DNA of 64,000 nucleotides. Origin: CAWHMS01 sp963830495. GTDB taxonomy: Bacteria; Actinomycetota; Actinomycetes; Propionibacteriales; Nocardioidaceae. The position numbers and the translations under genes are program-made. The notes beneath the pieces are model-generated. The model was not told where the DNA came from and did no database searches. It saw nothing but the letters and a program-made list of their open reading frames with translations. Below, one piece after another: positions 27,250-35,635 of the stretch (positions within the stretch are counted from its first letter, which is position 1; every line of letters starts with the position of its first letter). The DNA lies in NCBI GenBank assembly GCA_963830495.1, contig CAWHMS010000003.1:682001-746000 (forward strand), written 5' to 3'.

Positions 27250-28035
27250 TCAGAAGGAGAACGGCGTCACCTGGCCGGCAGGTGGAGCGCGCACGGCAAC
27301 GGGCTCTCCCCAGTCGCTGAACCGCAGGTCCATCTCCATGCCTGGCAGCTCCATCGTGAGGCGCAGCATCAGTGCGCTCGACGTCTCCAGCCACACGTCG
27401 TAGGTGATCTGGTCGGGCAGGTCGGCGCCGAGCGCGGCCGGGGCCTGACCCAGCTCGCCGGACAGGCCGACGAGCTCCAGCGCCTTCGCCAGGTCGACCC
27501 TCACCGTGTAGTGCGTGGCAGCCACGCCGCCGACGTCGTCGGTGCCGTGGTTGTCCAGCTCCGTGACCGCCTCGAACATCCGCGCCGCCTCCGCCGGGTT
27601 CGCGTTGGTCACCAGCTGCTCGTAGAACGACCCCAACGGGTTGGAGGAGTCGTCGAGGTCGATGCTCGCCCACGGCTTCGCGCTGTCGGTCGCGAATCCC
27701 GCGCCGGCCAGGTAGACGACGTTGTCGACGACACGCACCGTCAATGTCGGCTCGCCAGGGACGTTCATCGAGACCAGCGCCTGGAAGTCGTCGCGTGCCG
27801 CGGTGGCAGCGAGGTCGCCCGACATCGTCATCGTCGTACCGAGATAGGACACCTCGGCGTCGATGTGTGTCGAGGTCGCCTGCGAGGTGGCGCTCGACAC
27901 CTCAGACGCGAGCGTATCGGCAGACAGGTTGGCCGCAATCCCATCTGGGGCTCCCGAGCTGCCGCCGCTGCAGGAGGCAAGCGCGAGCACGGCTGCCACC
28001 GTTGCTGCCTGCGACCAGCGGCGCCGCAACGTCAT
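27250..28035 (-). CDS. Lipoprotein, LppX/LprG-like
   Basis: 261 residues with a signal peptide ending in the lipobox LALASC (Cys about residue 22), so a membrane-anchored extracytoplasmic protein. The rest (SADTLASEVSSATSQATSTH..., ITYDVWLETSSALMLRLTME) resembles actinobacterial LppX/LprAFG lipoproteins, which bind lipids or glycolipids; the family call is from pattern memory. ATG at 28035 has an AGGAGGGG site. It interrupts the usual rplKA-rplJL succession. Confidence 0.8.
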   Translation of the reverse strand: MTLRRRWSQAATVAAVLALASCSGGSSGAPDGIAANLSADTLASEVSSATSQATSTHIDAEVSYLGTTMTMSGDLAATAARDDFQALVSMNVPGEPTLTVRVVDNVVYLAGAGFATDSAKPWASIDLDDSSNPLGSFYEQLVTNANPAEAARMFEAVTELDNHGTDDVGGVAATHYTVRVDLAKALELVGLSGELGQAPAALGADLPDQITYDVWLETSSALMLRLTMELPGMEMDLRFSDWGEPVAVRAPPAGQVTPFSF

Positions 28036-28144
28036 GCGGATGCCCCTCCTGACGGTTGTTCGTGGGCCGACATGCGGCCACCCGTCCAGCCTACGTGGTA
28101 GCTGAACGGGGTCGGCCGCATCGCTGCGCAGAGCGCGGAGACGC

Positions 28145-28181
28145 GTCAGGCGCCGTACCAGCAAGAGGCACGGCGCCTGAC
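28145..28181 (-). terminator. Hairpin after rplA
   Basis: Perfect 12-bp arms (GTCAGGCGCCGT 28145-28156, complement 28170-28181) with a 13-base loop, about 27 bp after the rplA stop. Probable end of the rplKA transcript; no T-tract. Confidence 0.7.
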
Positions 28182-28207
28182 CGCGTCGATCGGGCTACGG
28201 CGAGGGC

Positions 28208-28927
28208 TCAGCCCTCGGCGGCTTCGTCGGACGCCACGTCGCGGGTCCGGTTCGGGTCGACCTGGATCCCGGGACCCATCGTGGTGGAGAGGGTCACCTT
28301 GCGCAGGTAACGGCCCTTGGACGAGGCCGGCTTGAGCCGCAGCACCTCGTCGAGAGCTGCGGCGTAGTTCTCGGCGAGCTGCTCGGTGGAGAACGACGTC
28401 TTGCCGATGATGAAGTGCAAGTTCGAGTGACGGTCGACCCGGAACTCGATCTTGCCGCCCTTGATGTCGGACACCGCCTTGGTCACGTCCGGCGTCACCG
28501 TGCCTGTCTTCGGGTTCGGCATCAGACCACGCGGGCCGAGGACACGGCCGAGCCGGCCGACCTTGCCCATCATGTCCGGCGTGGCTACCACGGCGTCGAA
28601 GTCCAGCCAGCCGCCGTTGACCTTGTCGATGAGCTCGTCACCGCCGACGATGTCGGCCCCGGCCGCGCGAGCCTCCTCGGCCTTGTCCGCGTTGGCGAAG
28701 ACGAGGACCCGAGCCGTCTTGCCGGTGCCGTGCGGGAGGTTCACCGTGCCCCGGACCATCTGGTCCGCCTTGCGCGGGTCGACGCCGAGGCGCATCGCGA
28801 CGTCGACCGTTGAGTCGAACTTGGTGGCCGCGGTCTCCCTCGCGAGTCTGACCGCCTCGAGCGGGGCGTGGAGCTTGTCGATGTCGACCTTGTCGGCCGC
28901 GGCCCGGTAGGCCTTGCTGCGCTGCAT
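28208..28927 (-). CDS. rplA: 50S ribosomal protein L1
   Basis: Two-domain L1-stalk protein; in E. coli it also represses the L11 operon. 239 residues, normal length; motifs NLPHGTGKTARVLVFA and GPRGLMPNPKTGTVT. The stop codon is at the centre of an 8-bp inverted repeat (CGAGGGCT-c-AGCCCTCG, 28201-28217). Confidence 0.97.
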   Translation of the reverse strand: MQRSKAYRAAADKVDIDKLHAPLEAVRLARETAATKFDSTVDVAMRLGVDPRKADQMVRGTVNLPHGTGKTARVLVFANADKAEEARAAGADIVGGDELIDKVNGGWLDFDAVVATPDMMGKVGRLGRVLGPRGLMPNPKTGTVTPDVTKAVSDIKGGKIEFRVDRHSNLHFIIGKTSFSTEQLAENYAAALDEVLRLKPASSKGRYLRKVTLSTTMGPGIQVDPNRTRDVASDEAAEG

Positions 28928-29049
28928 CTCTGGATTCCTTCCGTTACTGGTCCAGCTGTGGTCTGGTGGGCCAGCGCGGCCCTGCCACGTGTTGCCTGTC
29001 GCTGATGGTTGGTTGAGCTGACTCGGTCCGGCAAGCCGGATGCGGCGAC

Positions 29050-29481
29050 TCAGCGGTCGACGGTGACGCCCATCGAGCGGGCGGTGCCCTCGACGATCTT
29101 CATCGCGCCGTCGATGTCGTTGGCGTTCAGGTCGGGGAGCTTCGTGGTGGCGATCTCACGGACCTGGTCGCGAGAGATCCGGCCGACCTTGTCCTTGTGC
29201 GGGACGGAGGAGCCCTTTGCGAGGCCCGCGGCCTTCTTGATGAGCTCGGCGGCCGGCGGCGTCTTCGTGATGAAGGTGAAGCTGCGGTCCTCGTAGATCG
29301 TGATCTCGACCGGGATCACGTTGCCGCGCATCGCCTCGGTGGCGGCGTTGTAGGCCTTGCAGAACTCCATGATGTTGACGCCGTGCGGGCCGAGGGCGGT
29401 CCCGACCGGCGGAGCGGGAGTTGCCGCACCGGCCTGCAGCTGCACCTTGACTAGTGCTGCGATCTTCTTCTTGGGAGGCAT
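29050..29481 (-). CDS. rplK: 50S ribosomal protein L11
   Basis: GTPase-centre protein, target site of thiopeptides with 23S rRNA. 143 residues; starts MPPKKKIAALVKVQLQAG and has the conserved PPVGTALGPHGVNIMEFCK. Follows nusG. Confidence 0.98.
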   Translation of the reverse strand: MPPKKKIAALVKVQLQAGAATPAPPVGTALGPHGVNIMEFCKAYNAATEAMRGNVIPVEITIYEDRSFTFITKTPPAAELIKKAAGLAKGSSVPHKDKVGRISRDQVREIATTKLPDLNANDIDGAMKIVEGTARSMGVTVDR

Positions 29482-29550
29482 GGATTCGGGTCCTTGCTTG
29501 TCGTCTCTGATGTGTCGGTATCAGGTTGTCAGGTCGCTGCCGATCCAGAC

Positions 29551-29584
29551 GGTCTGATCGGAGCGCGTGCGCTCCGATCAGACC
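29551..29584. terminator. Palindrome overlapping the nusG stop
   Basis: Perfect 16-bp arms (29551-29566 and 29569-29584) with a 2-base spacer; the nusG TGA (29578-29580) lies inside. Same design as the rpoB palindrome. No T-tract. Confidence 0.65.
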
Positions 29585-30531
29585 TTCTGGATCTGGGTGA
29601 AGCTGAGCTCGACCGGAGTCTCGCGGCCGAAGATCTCGACCAGAGCCTTGACCCGCTGCGCGTCGACATTGATCTCGGTGATGGTGGCGTGCAACGTCGC
29701 GAAGGCACCATCCACGATGAGGACGGAGTCGCCCTCGCCGAAGTCGGTGAACTCAACCTTCTTCTGTGCCGCCTTCTCCTGGGTGACTTTCTGCTCTTCC
29801 TCGGTCGGCGCCAGCATGGCCTCGACCTCACCGAGGCTGAGCGGAACGGGCTGATGGCTGTGCCCGACGAAACCGGTCACCGAAGGCGTGTGGCGCACGG
29901 CGGACCAGGACTCGTCGGTGAGGTCCATCCGGACCAGCACGTAGCCGGGGAGCACGGTGCGGCTGACCTGCTTGCGCTGTCCGTTCTTCACCTCCCAGAC
30001 GTCCTCCTGCGGCACGTGGACCTCGTAGATGAAGTCCTCCATGTTGAGCGAGGTGATCCGGTTCTCCAGGTTGGCCTTGACGCGCTTCTCCATGCCGGAG
30101 TACGTGTGTACGACGTACCAGTCCCCCGGCTTCGACCGCAGTGCAGCGCGGAACTCCGCGACCGGGTCGACAGCCGTCTCGTCGACGGCGGCGACCTCGG
30201 CCTCGGCGCCGACGGCCTCTGCGGGAGCGGGGTCGACATCCGTCGTCGGCGCACCCACCGCCTGGTCGAGCGGTGCGTCTCCGTCGGCCCTGGCCTCGTC
30301 GCCCGGTGCCGCGTCGACCTCGGTGGCTTCCGCGGTCGGCTCAGCGACCTCGGTTGCTTCCGCAGTCGGCTCAGCGACCTCGGTGGCTTCCGGCATCGGT
30401 TCTCCGACCTGGGTGGACTCCGCTGTCGGTTCGTCGACCTCGGACGGGCTGGACGGGTCGGTCGGCTCGAGGCCGGCGGACTCGTCGCTGAACTGGGTCA
30501 CTGACTGCTCCGTCATCGTCTTGGCACTCAC
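29578..30531 (-). CDS. nusG: Transcription antitermination factor NusG, long acidic N-terminus
   Basis: Couples RNA polymerase to ribosomes/Rho. 317 residues: the first ~130 are acidic and low-complexity, with four 10-residue repeats of the type EPTAEATEVA (encoded at about 30315-30434); then the NGN domain (WYVVHTYSGMEKRVKANLEN) and C-terminal KOW domain (DSVLIVDGAFATLHATI). GTG at 30531 has no clear ribosome-binding site; ATG five codons later is an alternative. Follows secE. Confidence 0.93.
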   Translation of the reverse strand: MSAKTMTEQSVTQFSDESAGLEPTDPSSPSEVDEPTAESTQVGEPMPEATEVAEPTAEATEVAEPTAEATEVDAAPGDEARADGDAPLDQAVGAPTTDVDPAPAEAVGAEAEVAAVDETAVDPVAEFRAALRSKPGDWYVVHTYSGMEKRVKANLENRITSLNMEDFIYEVHVPQEDVWEVKNGQRKQVSRTVLPGYVLVRMDLTDESWSAVRHTPSVTGFVGHSHQPVPLSLGEVEAMLAPTEEEQKVTQEKAAQKKVEFTDFGEGDSVLIVDGAFATLHATITEINVDAQRVKALVEIFGRETPVELSFTQIQKV

Positions 30532-30567
30532 ACACTCATCAGAAAGGAAACTCGTCGACGCTTCGGC

Positions 30568-30591
30568 CGGCTGACGCCGCGGCGTCAGCCG
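30568..30591. terminator. 24-bp perfect palindrome at the secE stop
   Basis: CGGCTGACGCCG followed directly by its complement; the secE TGA (30585-30587) is in one arm. Outer CTTCGG/CCGAAG extends the stem past a bulge. Confidence 0.65.
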
Positions 30592-30821
30592 AAGATGTTG
30601 AACGCGGCCGTGCCGAAGGCGTAGTCGAGCACCGACACGAACGCGATCATGAACAGGACGAAGACCAGTACGACCAGGAAATACGTCACCAGCTGGTCGC
30701 GCGTCGGCCAGATGACCTTGCGCAGCTCGGCCACGACCTGACGGAAGAACAGGCCCGGGCTGGTGCGCCCGCTGTCGCCGGAGCTGCTGCTCGGCGAACT
30801 CGCGGAGCGGGTCTCCGTCAC
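30585..30821 (-). CDS. secE: Preprotein translocase subunit SecE
   Basis: 78-residue single-span SecE: Ser-rich cytoplasmic N-terminus, amphipathic LFFRQVVAELRKVIWPTRDQ, then one membrane helix (LVTYFLVVLVFVLFMIAF). Between tRNA-Trp and nusG. Confidence 0.95.
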   Translation of the reverse strand: MTETRSASSPSSSSGDSGRTSPGLFFRQVVAELRKVIWPTRDQLVTYFLVVLVFVLFMIAFVSVLDYAFGTAAFNIFG

Positions 30822-30870
30822 GGTGAATCCCCTTTCACGGGTTTGGTCTTCGGTTCACGATCTCGTTGCG

Positions 30871-30943
30871 CAGGGCAGGAGGGACTCGAACCCCCAACCG
30901 CCGGTTTTGGAGACCGGTGCTCTGCCAATTGAGCCACTGCCCT
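30871..30943 (-). tRNA. tRNA-Trp (CCA)
   Basis: 73-base cloverleaf: acceptor AGGGCAG/CTGCCCT, discriminator G, anticodon loop CTCCAAA, T-loop GGTTCGAGTCC. 3' CCA not encoded. Heads the trpT-secE-nusG unit. Confidence 0.97.
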
Positions 30944-31026
30944 CCGGTGTTTCCCAGACCCGGCCGGGCGGTCACGACCGTAGTCGTGGCATGCCAAACC
31001 ATGGTGCAAGAGCCACCAAGGAGACG

Positions 31027-31053
31027 AGTGTACGCGGTCCGGGCCGGTCAGGT
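31027..31053 (-). promoter_or_regulatory. Candidate promoter of tRNA-Trp-secE-nusG
   Basis: Minus strand -10-like TACACT at 31027-31032, about 85 bp before the tRNA; possible -35 TTCGAC or CGACCT at 17-19 bp. Only the -10 is convincing. Confidence 0.4.
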
Positions 31054-31128
31054 CGAACCGACGGAAGGAGCTCGAGGACCCCTCGGACGTGCGCCGCGGA
31101 GTGGGTGTCGAAGTGCCACCATGGACGC

Positions 31129-32349
31129 ATGACCGAGACCTCAGCACGCTCCGAGCATCGTCGAGTCTCCCGACGGATCGGGGGCATCGCCGAGTCGGCG
31201 ACCCTCGCCGTCGACGCCAAGGCCAAGGCGCTCAAGGCCTCCGGCCGGCCGGTCATCGGCTTCGGAGCAGGCGAGCCGGACTTCCCCACCCCGGCGTACA
31301 TCGTCGAAGCAGCCGTCGAGGCCTGCCGCGACCCACGCAACCACCGCTACACCCCCGCCGGTGGTCTGCCCGAGCTGAAGGCGGCGATCGCCGAGAAGTC
31401 GGCTCGGGACTCCGGCCTGGCGGTGCAGCCGGCGCAGGTGCTCGTGACCAATGGCGGCAAGCAGGCGGTCTACGAGGCCTTCGCGACGCTGCTCGACCCG
31501 GGTGACGAGGTGATCCTGCCGGCGCCGTACTGGACGACGTACCCCGAGGCCATCCGGCTCGCGGGTGGGGTACCGGTGGAGGTGCTGGCCGACGAGACGC
31601 AGGACTACCTGGCCACGGTCGAGCAGCTCGAGGCGGCTCGCTCCGATCAGACCAAGGTGCTGCTCTTCTGCTCACCGTCCAACCCGACGGGCGCGGTGTA
31701 CGCGCGGGACCAGGTGCGTGAGATCGGCGCATGGGCAGCGGAGCACGGCCTTTGGGTCGTCACCGACGAGATCTACGAGCACCTCACGTACGGCGGCGCG
31801 ACCTTCCACTCGATCGCCGTCGAGGTGCCTGAGCTGGCCGAGACGTGCGTGGTGCTCAACGGGGTCGCCAAGACCTACGCGATGACGGGTTGGCGGGTCG
31901 GCTGGATGATCGGGCCGACCGACGTCGTCAAGGCAGCGACCAACCTCCAGTCGCACGCCACCTCCAACGTCGCCAACGTCTCCCAGCGGGCCGCCTTGGC
32001 GGCGGTCTCAGGCGATCTGAGCGCGGTGTCGTCGATGCGCGAGGCCTTCGATCGGCGCCGCCGCACGATCGTCGGCATGCTGGGCGACGTACCGGGCTTC
32101 GTCTGTCCGGAGCCGAAGGGCGCGTTCTATGCCTACCCGTCGGTCAAGGGCTCGCTCAGCCGCGAGATCCGTGGCCGGACACCGCATACGTCGGCGGAGC
32201 TCGCCGAGGTGATCCTCGACACGGCCGAGGTGGCGGTCGTGCCCGGAGAGGCCTTCGGCTCACCCGGCTACCTGCGACTGTCCTACGCCCTGGGGGACGA
32301 TGACCTGGTGGAGGGCGTCAGTCGGATCCAGCGACTGCTGCAGTCCTGA
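31129..32349 (+). CDS. PLP-dependent aminotransferase (aspartate aminotransferase type)
   Basis: 406 residues, fold-type I class I aminotransferase. Visible: substrate region GFGAGEPDFPTPAYI, NPTGAVY, VTDEIYEHLTYGG, the PLP-lysine motif NGVAKTYAMTGWRVGW, and the C-terminal Arg in GYLRLSYA. Closest by pattern to aspartate aminotransferases of the AspC Ib group, converting aspartate + 2-oxoglutarate to oxaloacetate + glutamate. ATG at 31129; more upstream codons are open but non-homologous. Followed after one base by the deaminase-like gene. Confidence 0.9.
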   Translation: MTETSARSEHRRVSRRIGGIAESATLAVDAKAKALKASGRPVIGFGAGEPDFPTPAYIVEAAVEACRDPRNHRYTPAGGLPELKAAIAEKSARDSGLAVQPAQVLVTNGGKQAVYEAFATLLDPGDEVILPAPYWTTYPEAIRLAGGVPVEVLADETQDYLATVEQLEAARSDQTKVLLFCSPSNPTGAVYARDQVREIGAWAAEHGLWVVTDEIYEHLTYGGATFHSIAVEVPELAETCVVLNGVAKTYAMTGWRVGWMIGPTDVVKAATNLQSHATSNVANVSQRAALAAVSGDLSAVSSMREAFDRRRRTIVGMLGDVPGFVCPEPKGAFYAYPSVKGSLSREIRGRTPHTSAELAEVILDTAEVAVVPGEAFGSPGYLRLSYALGDDDLVEGVSRIQRLLQS

Positions 32350-32350
32350 C

Positions 32351-33370
32351 GTGGCCGAACGGTCCCTGGCAGAGCTACCGAAGGCCCACCTGCACCTGCA
32401 CTTCACCGGTTCGATGCGTCACACGACGGTGCTCGAGCTCGCCGCCGAGCAGGGTCTGTGGCTCCCGGACGCGCTCAAGGACGAGTGGCCGCCGCAATTG
32501 TCTGCCGCCGACGAGAAGGGCTGGTTCCGGTTCCAGCGGTTGTACGACGTCGCGCGCACGGTGGTGCGCACCGAGGCTGCGGTGCGGCGGCTGTTGCGGG
32601 AGGCGGCGGAGGACGAGTCGCGGGAGGGCTCGCGCTGGTTGGAGATCCAGGTCGACCCGAGCGGGTACGGTGCCTGGTTCGGCGGCATCACTGCCTTCAC
32701 CGACCTGGTCTTGGATGCGGCCCGGGCCGCGGGTGAGCAGGCCGGGGTCCACATCGCGATCGTCATCGCCGCCAACCGGACGCGGCACCCGCTCGACGCC
32801 CGGACGCTCGCGCGGCTCGCGGCCCAGTACGCCGGCCGCGGCGTGGTCGGCTTCGGGCTGTCCAACGACGAGCGCCGGGGGGACGCGCGTTCCTTCGCCC
32901 GGGCCTTCGACATCGCCGCTCGCGCTGGGCTGGTGGCCGCACCGCACGGCGGCGAGCTCGCGGGGGCGGAAAGCGTCTGGTCCTGCCTGGACGCGCTCGG
33001 CGCGAAGCGGATCGGACACGGCGTACGCGCGGCTGAGGACCCGAGCCTGGTCGCCCACGTCGCCGAAGCCGGCGTGACCCTGGAGGTCTGCCCGGCCTCG
33101 AACGTCGCCCTGGGGGTGTATCCCGACGCCGCTGCGGTGCCGCTGCGCGACCTCTACGACGCCGGCGTACGCATCGCGCTGGGCGCCGACGACCCGCTGC
33201 TCTTCGGCTCGAGGCTCGTGGACCAGTACCAGATCGCTCGCGAGGAGCACGGCTTCTCCGACCCGGAGCTGGCCGAGCTCGCGCGCATGTCGATCCGCGG
33301 ATCCACCGCGCCCGACGACGTACGCCGCGCACTGCTGGCCGACGTCGACGCCTGGCTCGACACGGGGTGA
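32351..33370 (+). CDS. add: Adenosine deaminase-like amidohydrolase
   Basis: 339 residues, TIM-barrel metal-dependent deaminase family. Metal ligands in HLHLHFTGS, then HGGE (family HAGE, catalytic Glu kept), KRIGHGV, CPASNVALGVY and GADDPLLF (family usually NTDDP; the two Asp kept). Probably deaminates adenosine or another aminopurine; specificity cannot be fixed because of the altered motifs. GTG at 32351 is chosen; earlier codons overlap the aminotransferase. Confidence 0.85.
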   Translation: MAERSLAELPKAHLHLHFTGSMRHTTVLELAAEQGLWLPDALKDEWPPQLSAADEKGWFRFQRLYDVARTVVRTEAAVRRLLREAAEDESREGSRWLEIQVDPSGYGAWFGGITAFTDLVLDAARAAGEQAGVHIAIVIAANRTRHPLDARTLARLAAQYAGRGVVGFGLSNDERRGDARSFARAFDIAARAGLVAAPHGGELAGAESVWSCLDALGAKRIGHGVRAAEDPSLVAHVAEAGVTLEVCPASNVALGVYPDAAAVPLRDLYDAGVRIALGADDPLLFGSRLVDQYQIAREEHGFSDPELAELARMSIRGSTAPDDVRRALLADVDAWLDTG

Positions 33371-33548
33371 TTTCGCGCCCGGCGCACGTCTGGCGGCTCG
33401 CGCGGCTGCGTACGGCGCGAGATTCGCCCGAAGCGGCGCGGGGACGTCACGCGACCAACTCCCGGACGAATCCTGGCGGACCCTAGCCGCCGCAGCAGGG
33501 GCAGCTGGCCTCGGTCGGGACGTCGTAGCCGAGTCGGGCGAGGACGGA

Positions 33549-34574
33549 TTACAGGGTCAGGCCGACGAAGGTCGGCTCCGGGTGCAGCACGACTCCGAAC
33601 CGGGCGAGCACCCCGTCTCGCACCTCACGCGCGAGCGCGACCAGGTCGGCAGTGGTGGCACTGCCACGGTTGGTCAAGGCCAGTGTGTGCTTGGTCGACA
33701 GCGCCACCCGGTCGTTGCCGTACCCCTTGCCGAAGCCGGACCGCTCGATCAGCCAGGCCGCGCTCGTCTTGACTCGGCCGTCCGGCTGCGGCCAGCCCGG
33801 CGCTCCCTCGGGCAGCGTTTCGGCTGCCACGAACGGGTTGGTGAAGAATGAGCCGGCGCTCCACGTGTCGTGGTCGGCCGGATCCAGGACCATGCCCTTC
33901 CCGGACCGAAGCTCGAGCACGGCCGCGCGTACTTCGTGGGAGGCGGCCCGCGCCCCCACCTCGATCCCGAGTGTCCGGGCCAGCTCGGCATACCGGACGG
34001 GAGCGCCCAGCCGGCCCGGCCGGAACTGGAACGTGACGGCCCCGACGACGTACCGCTGGGGCTGTCGCTTGAAGACGCTGGTGCGGTAGCCGAACTCGCA
34101 GTCGGCCGCGAACATCGTGCGGGTACGGCGCTCGTGCCGGTCGAAGACCTGCACCTGCGCGATCGTCTCGGCGACCTCTTGGCCGTAGGCGCCGACGTTC
34201 TGGATCGGGACCGCGCCCACCGTGCCCGGGATGCCGGCCAGCGCCTCGACCCCGATCCACTCCTCGGCCACGGCGCGCTCGACGAGCTCATCCCAGTCTT
34301 CGCCGGCTTCGACCGTGACCTCGATGCCGCCGCAGGCATCTCCGCCAGCCGTGACTCCTCGGGTCTCGGCGCGCACCACCGCGCCGGGGAAGCCATCGTC
34401 GCTGACCACCAGGTTGCTGCCGCCACCGAGCACCAGTAACGGCTGGCCGTCGGCATCTGCCTTCTCGACGTGCGAGTAGAGGTCGGATCGGGTCGCGGCG
34501 TGGGTGAAGGATCGAGCCGGACCGCCGAGCCGCAACGTTGTCCAGGCCGAGAGCTGCTCGGGTGCTTCCCTCAC
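33549..34574 (-). CDS. murB: UDP-N-acetylenolpyruvoylglucosamine reductase
   Basis: FAD/NADPH enzyme completing UDP-N-acetylmuramate synthesis. 341 residues: FAD-binding LLVLGGGSNLVVSDDGFPG, EALAGIPGTVGAVPIQNVGAYGQE in part, active-site region SAGSFFTNPF and KTSAAWLIERSGFGKGYG. Start overlaps the upstream dehydratase gene by four bases. A 22-codon open stretch follows the TAA in the same frame (see findings). Confidence 0.95.
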   Translation of the reverse strand: MREAPEQLSAWTTLRLGGPARSFTHAATRSDLYSHVEKADADGQPLLVLGGGSNLVVSDDGFPGAVVRAETRGVTAGGDACGGIEVTVEAGEDWDELVERAVAEEWIGVEALAGIPGTVGAVPIQNVGAYGQEVAETIAQVQVFDRHERRTRTMFAADCEFGYRTSVFKRQPQRYVVGAVTFQFRPGRLGAPVRYAELARTLGIEVGARAASHEVRAAVLELRSGKGMVLDPADHDTWSAGSFFTNPFVAAETLPEGAPGWPQPDGRVKTSAAWLIERSGFGKGYGNDRVALSTKHTLALTNRGSATTADLVALAREVRDGVLARFGVVLHPEPTFVGLTL

Positions 34575-34972
34575 AGCCGCACCACGGCCTTCGGCATGCC
34601 GAGCACCTTCTGGTCGCCGTTGGTCACGGTCAGGGTGATCGTGGCATGTCCCTCCTCGACAGAGGAGACCTTCCCCGTGACCGAGACGACGGTCCCCTCG
34701 TCGTCATCAGGGACGACGACCGGCTTGGTGAAGCGTGCCCCGAAGGAGACCACGCGTGCCGGGTCGCCCACCCAGTCGACCACCGCCCTGCTGGCCAGTG
34801 CGAGTGTGAACATCCCGTGCGCGATGACCCCCGGCAGGCCGACCGACGTGGCGACCCGGTCGCTCCAGTGGATTGGGTTGAAGTCGCCGGAGGCGCCGGC
34901 GTAGCGGACCAGGTCGGAACGCCGTACGACGAACTCCGCGGGCTCGAGCTGCTGCCCCTCGGTCCAGCTCAC
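34571..34972 (-). CDS. MaoC-family dehydratase, HadB-like
   Basis: 133-residue hot-dog fold with the hydratase-2 motif: GDFNPIHWSD (catalytic Asp/His) and GLPGVIAHGMFTLALASR. In mycobacteria HadAB is the (3R)-hydroxyacyl-ACP dehydratase of type II fatty acid synthesis; here the pair with the upstream gene and the rpmG neighbourhood support a similar dehydratase, though the substrate is unknown. Overlaps both neighbours by four bases. Confidence 0.85.
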   Translation of the reverse strand: MSWTEGQQLEPAEFVVRRSDLVRYAGASGDFNPIHWSDRVATSVGLPGVIAHGMFTLALASRAVVDWVGDPARVVSFGARFTKPVVVPDDDEGTVVSVTGKVSSVEEGHATITLTVTNGDQKVLGMPKAVVRL

Positions 34973-35382
34973 TGGTCAGCTCCCCGGTGAACCAGGGTCG
35001 CGAAGGCGGTTGCCACGTGCTCGCCGTCCACCGTGGCGACCTCGGTCCGCGTGCCGATCATGTCCACGCCCGCAGCGGCCCGGAGGCTCTCGATGGAGAT
35101 GGTCGCGGTGAGCACGTCTCCCGCCCGGATGGGCCGTGTCTGCTCGAAGCGCTGGTCGCCGTGCACGATGTTGCGCAGCTCGATGCCGACGTCGGGGTCG
35201 GTCATGAGCCGGGTCATGGCCTCGAAGGCGACCACGATCGGGAAGGTCAGCGGGGCGACGTCGTTACCGTCCAGCGGGGCAGCCCCGATGGCGGTCGAGA
35301 ACTCGGCGATCTTCTCCCGGCTGACGGCGTACGGCGCTGTTGACTCGAATGTGCGGCCCGCGAGCCCTGGGTCAAGCGGCAT
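34969..35382 (-). CDS. MaoC N-terminal-like dehydratase, HadA-like
   Basis: 137 residues of the FAS1-like dehydratase type: AGRTFESTAPYAVSREKIAEF and LRNIVHGDQRFEQTRPIRAGD. Non-catalytic/substrate-binding half in HadAB-type heterodimers. First gene of a coupled hadA-hadB-murB unit. Normally rpmG lies just upstream, but here it is 2.9 kb away. Confidence 0.83.
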   Translation of the reverse strand: MPLDPGLAGRTFESTAPYAVSREKIAEFSTAIGAAPLDGNDVAPLTFPIVVAFEAMTRLMTDPDVGIELRNIVHGDQRFEQTRPIRAGDVLTATISIESLRAAAGVDMIGTRTEVATVDGEHVATAFATLVHRGADQ

Positions 35383-35635
35383 GGCTGAGACGCTATCCGA
35401 TCGGCGGTGATCGCGAAGGGGGCTGCTGCAGCGGCGCTGCCTCCCGGCCTCCCCCCGCGCGAGTGCGCCCGCGGTCCGACGTGTACGGCGGTGCGACGCT
35501 GCCCAGCCTCCTTCGCGATCTCCCCCCGGACTTCTTGATCATCGCGGCGGACGACGTGTCCCCGCCATACGCAGATGTGCGTACATCGGACGAGCCGATC
35601 CGATGCAAGGCGAGTGGCTCGAGCGGCGCTCGATG

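Noticed and set aside
35393..35608. 71-codon minus-strand frame downstream of hadA
   Set aside because: No ribosome-binding site or domain; Arg/Ser/Gly-rich as random high-GC sequence.
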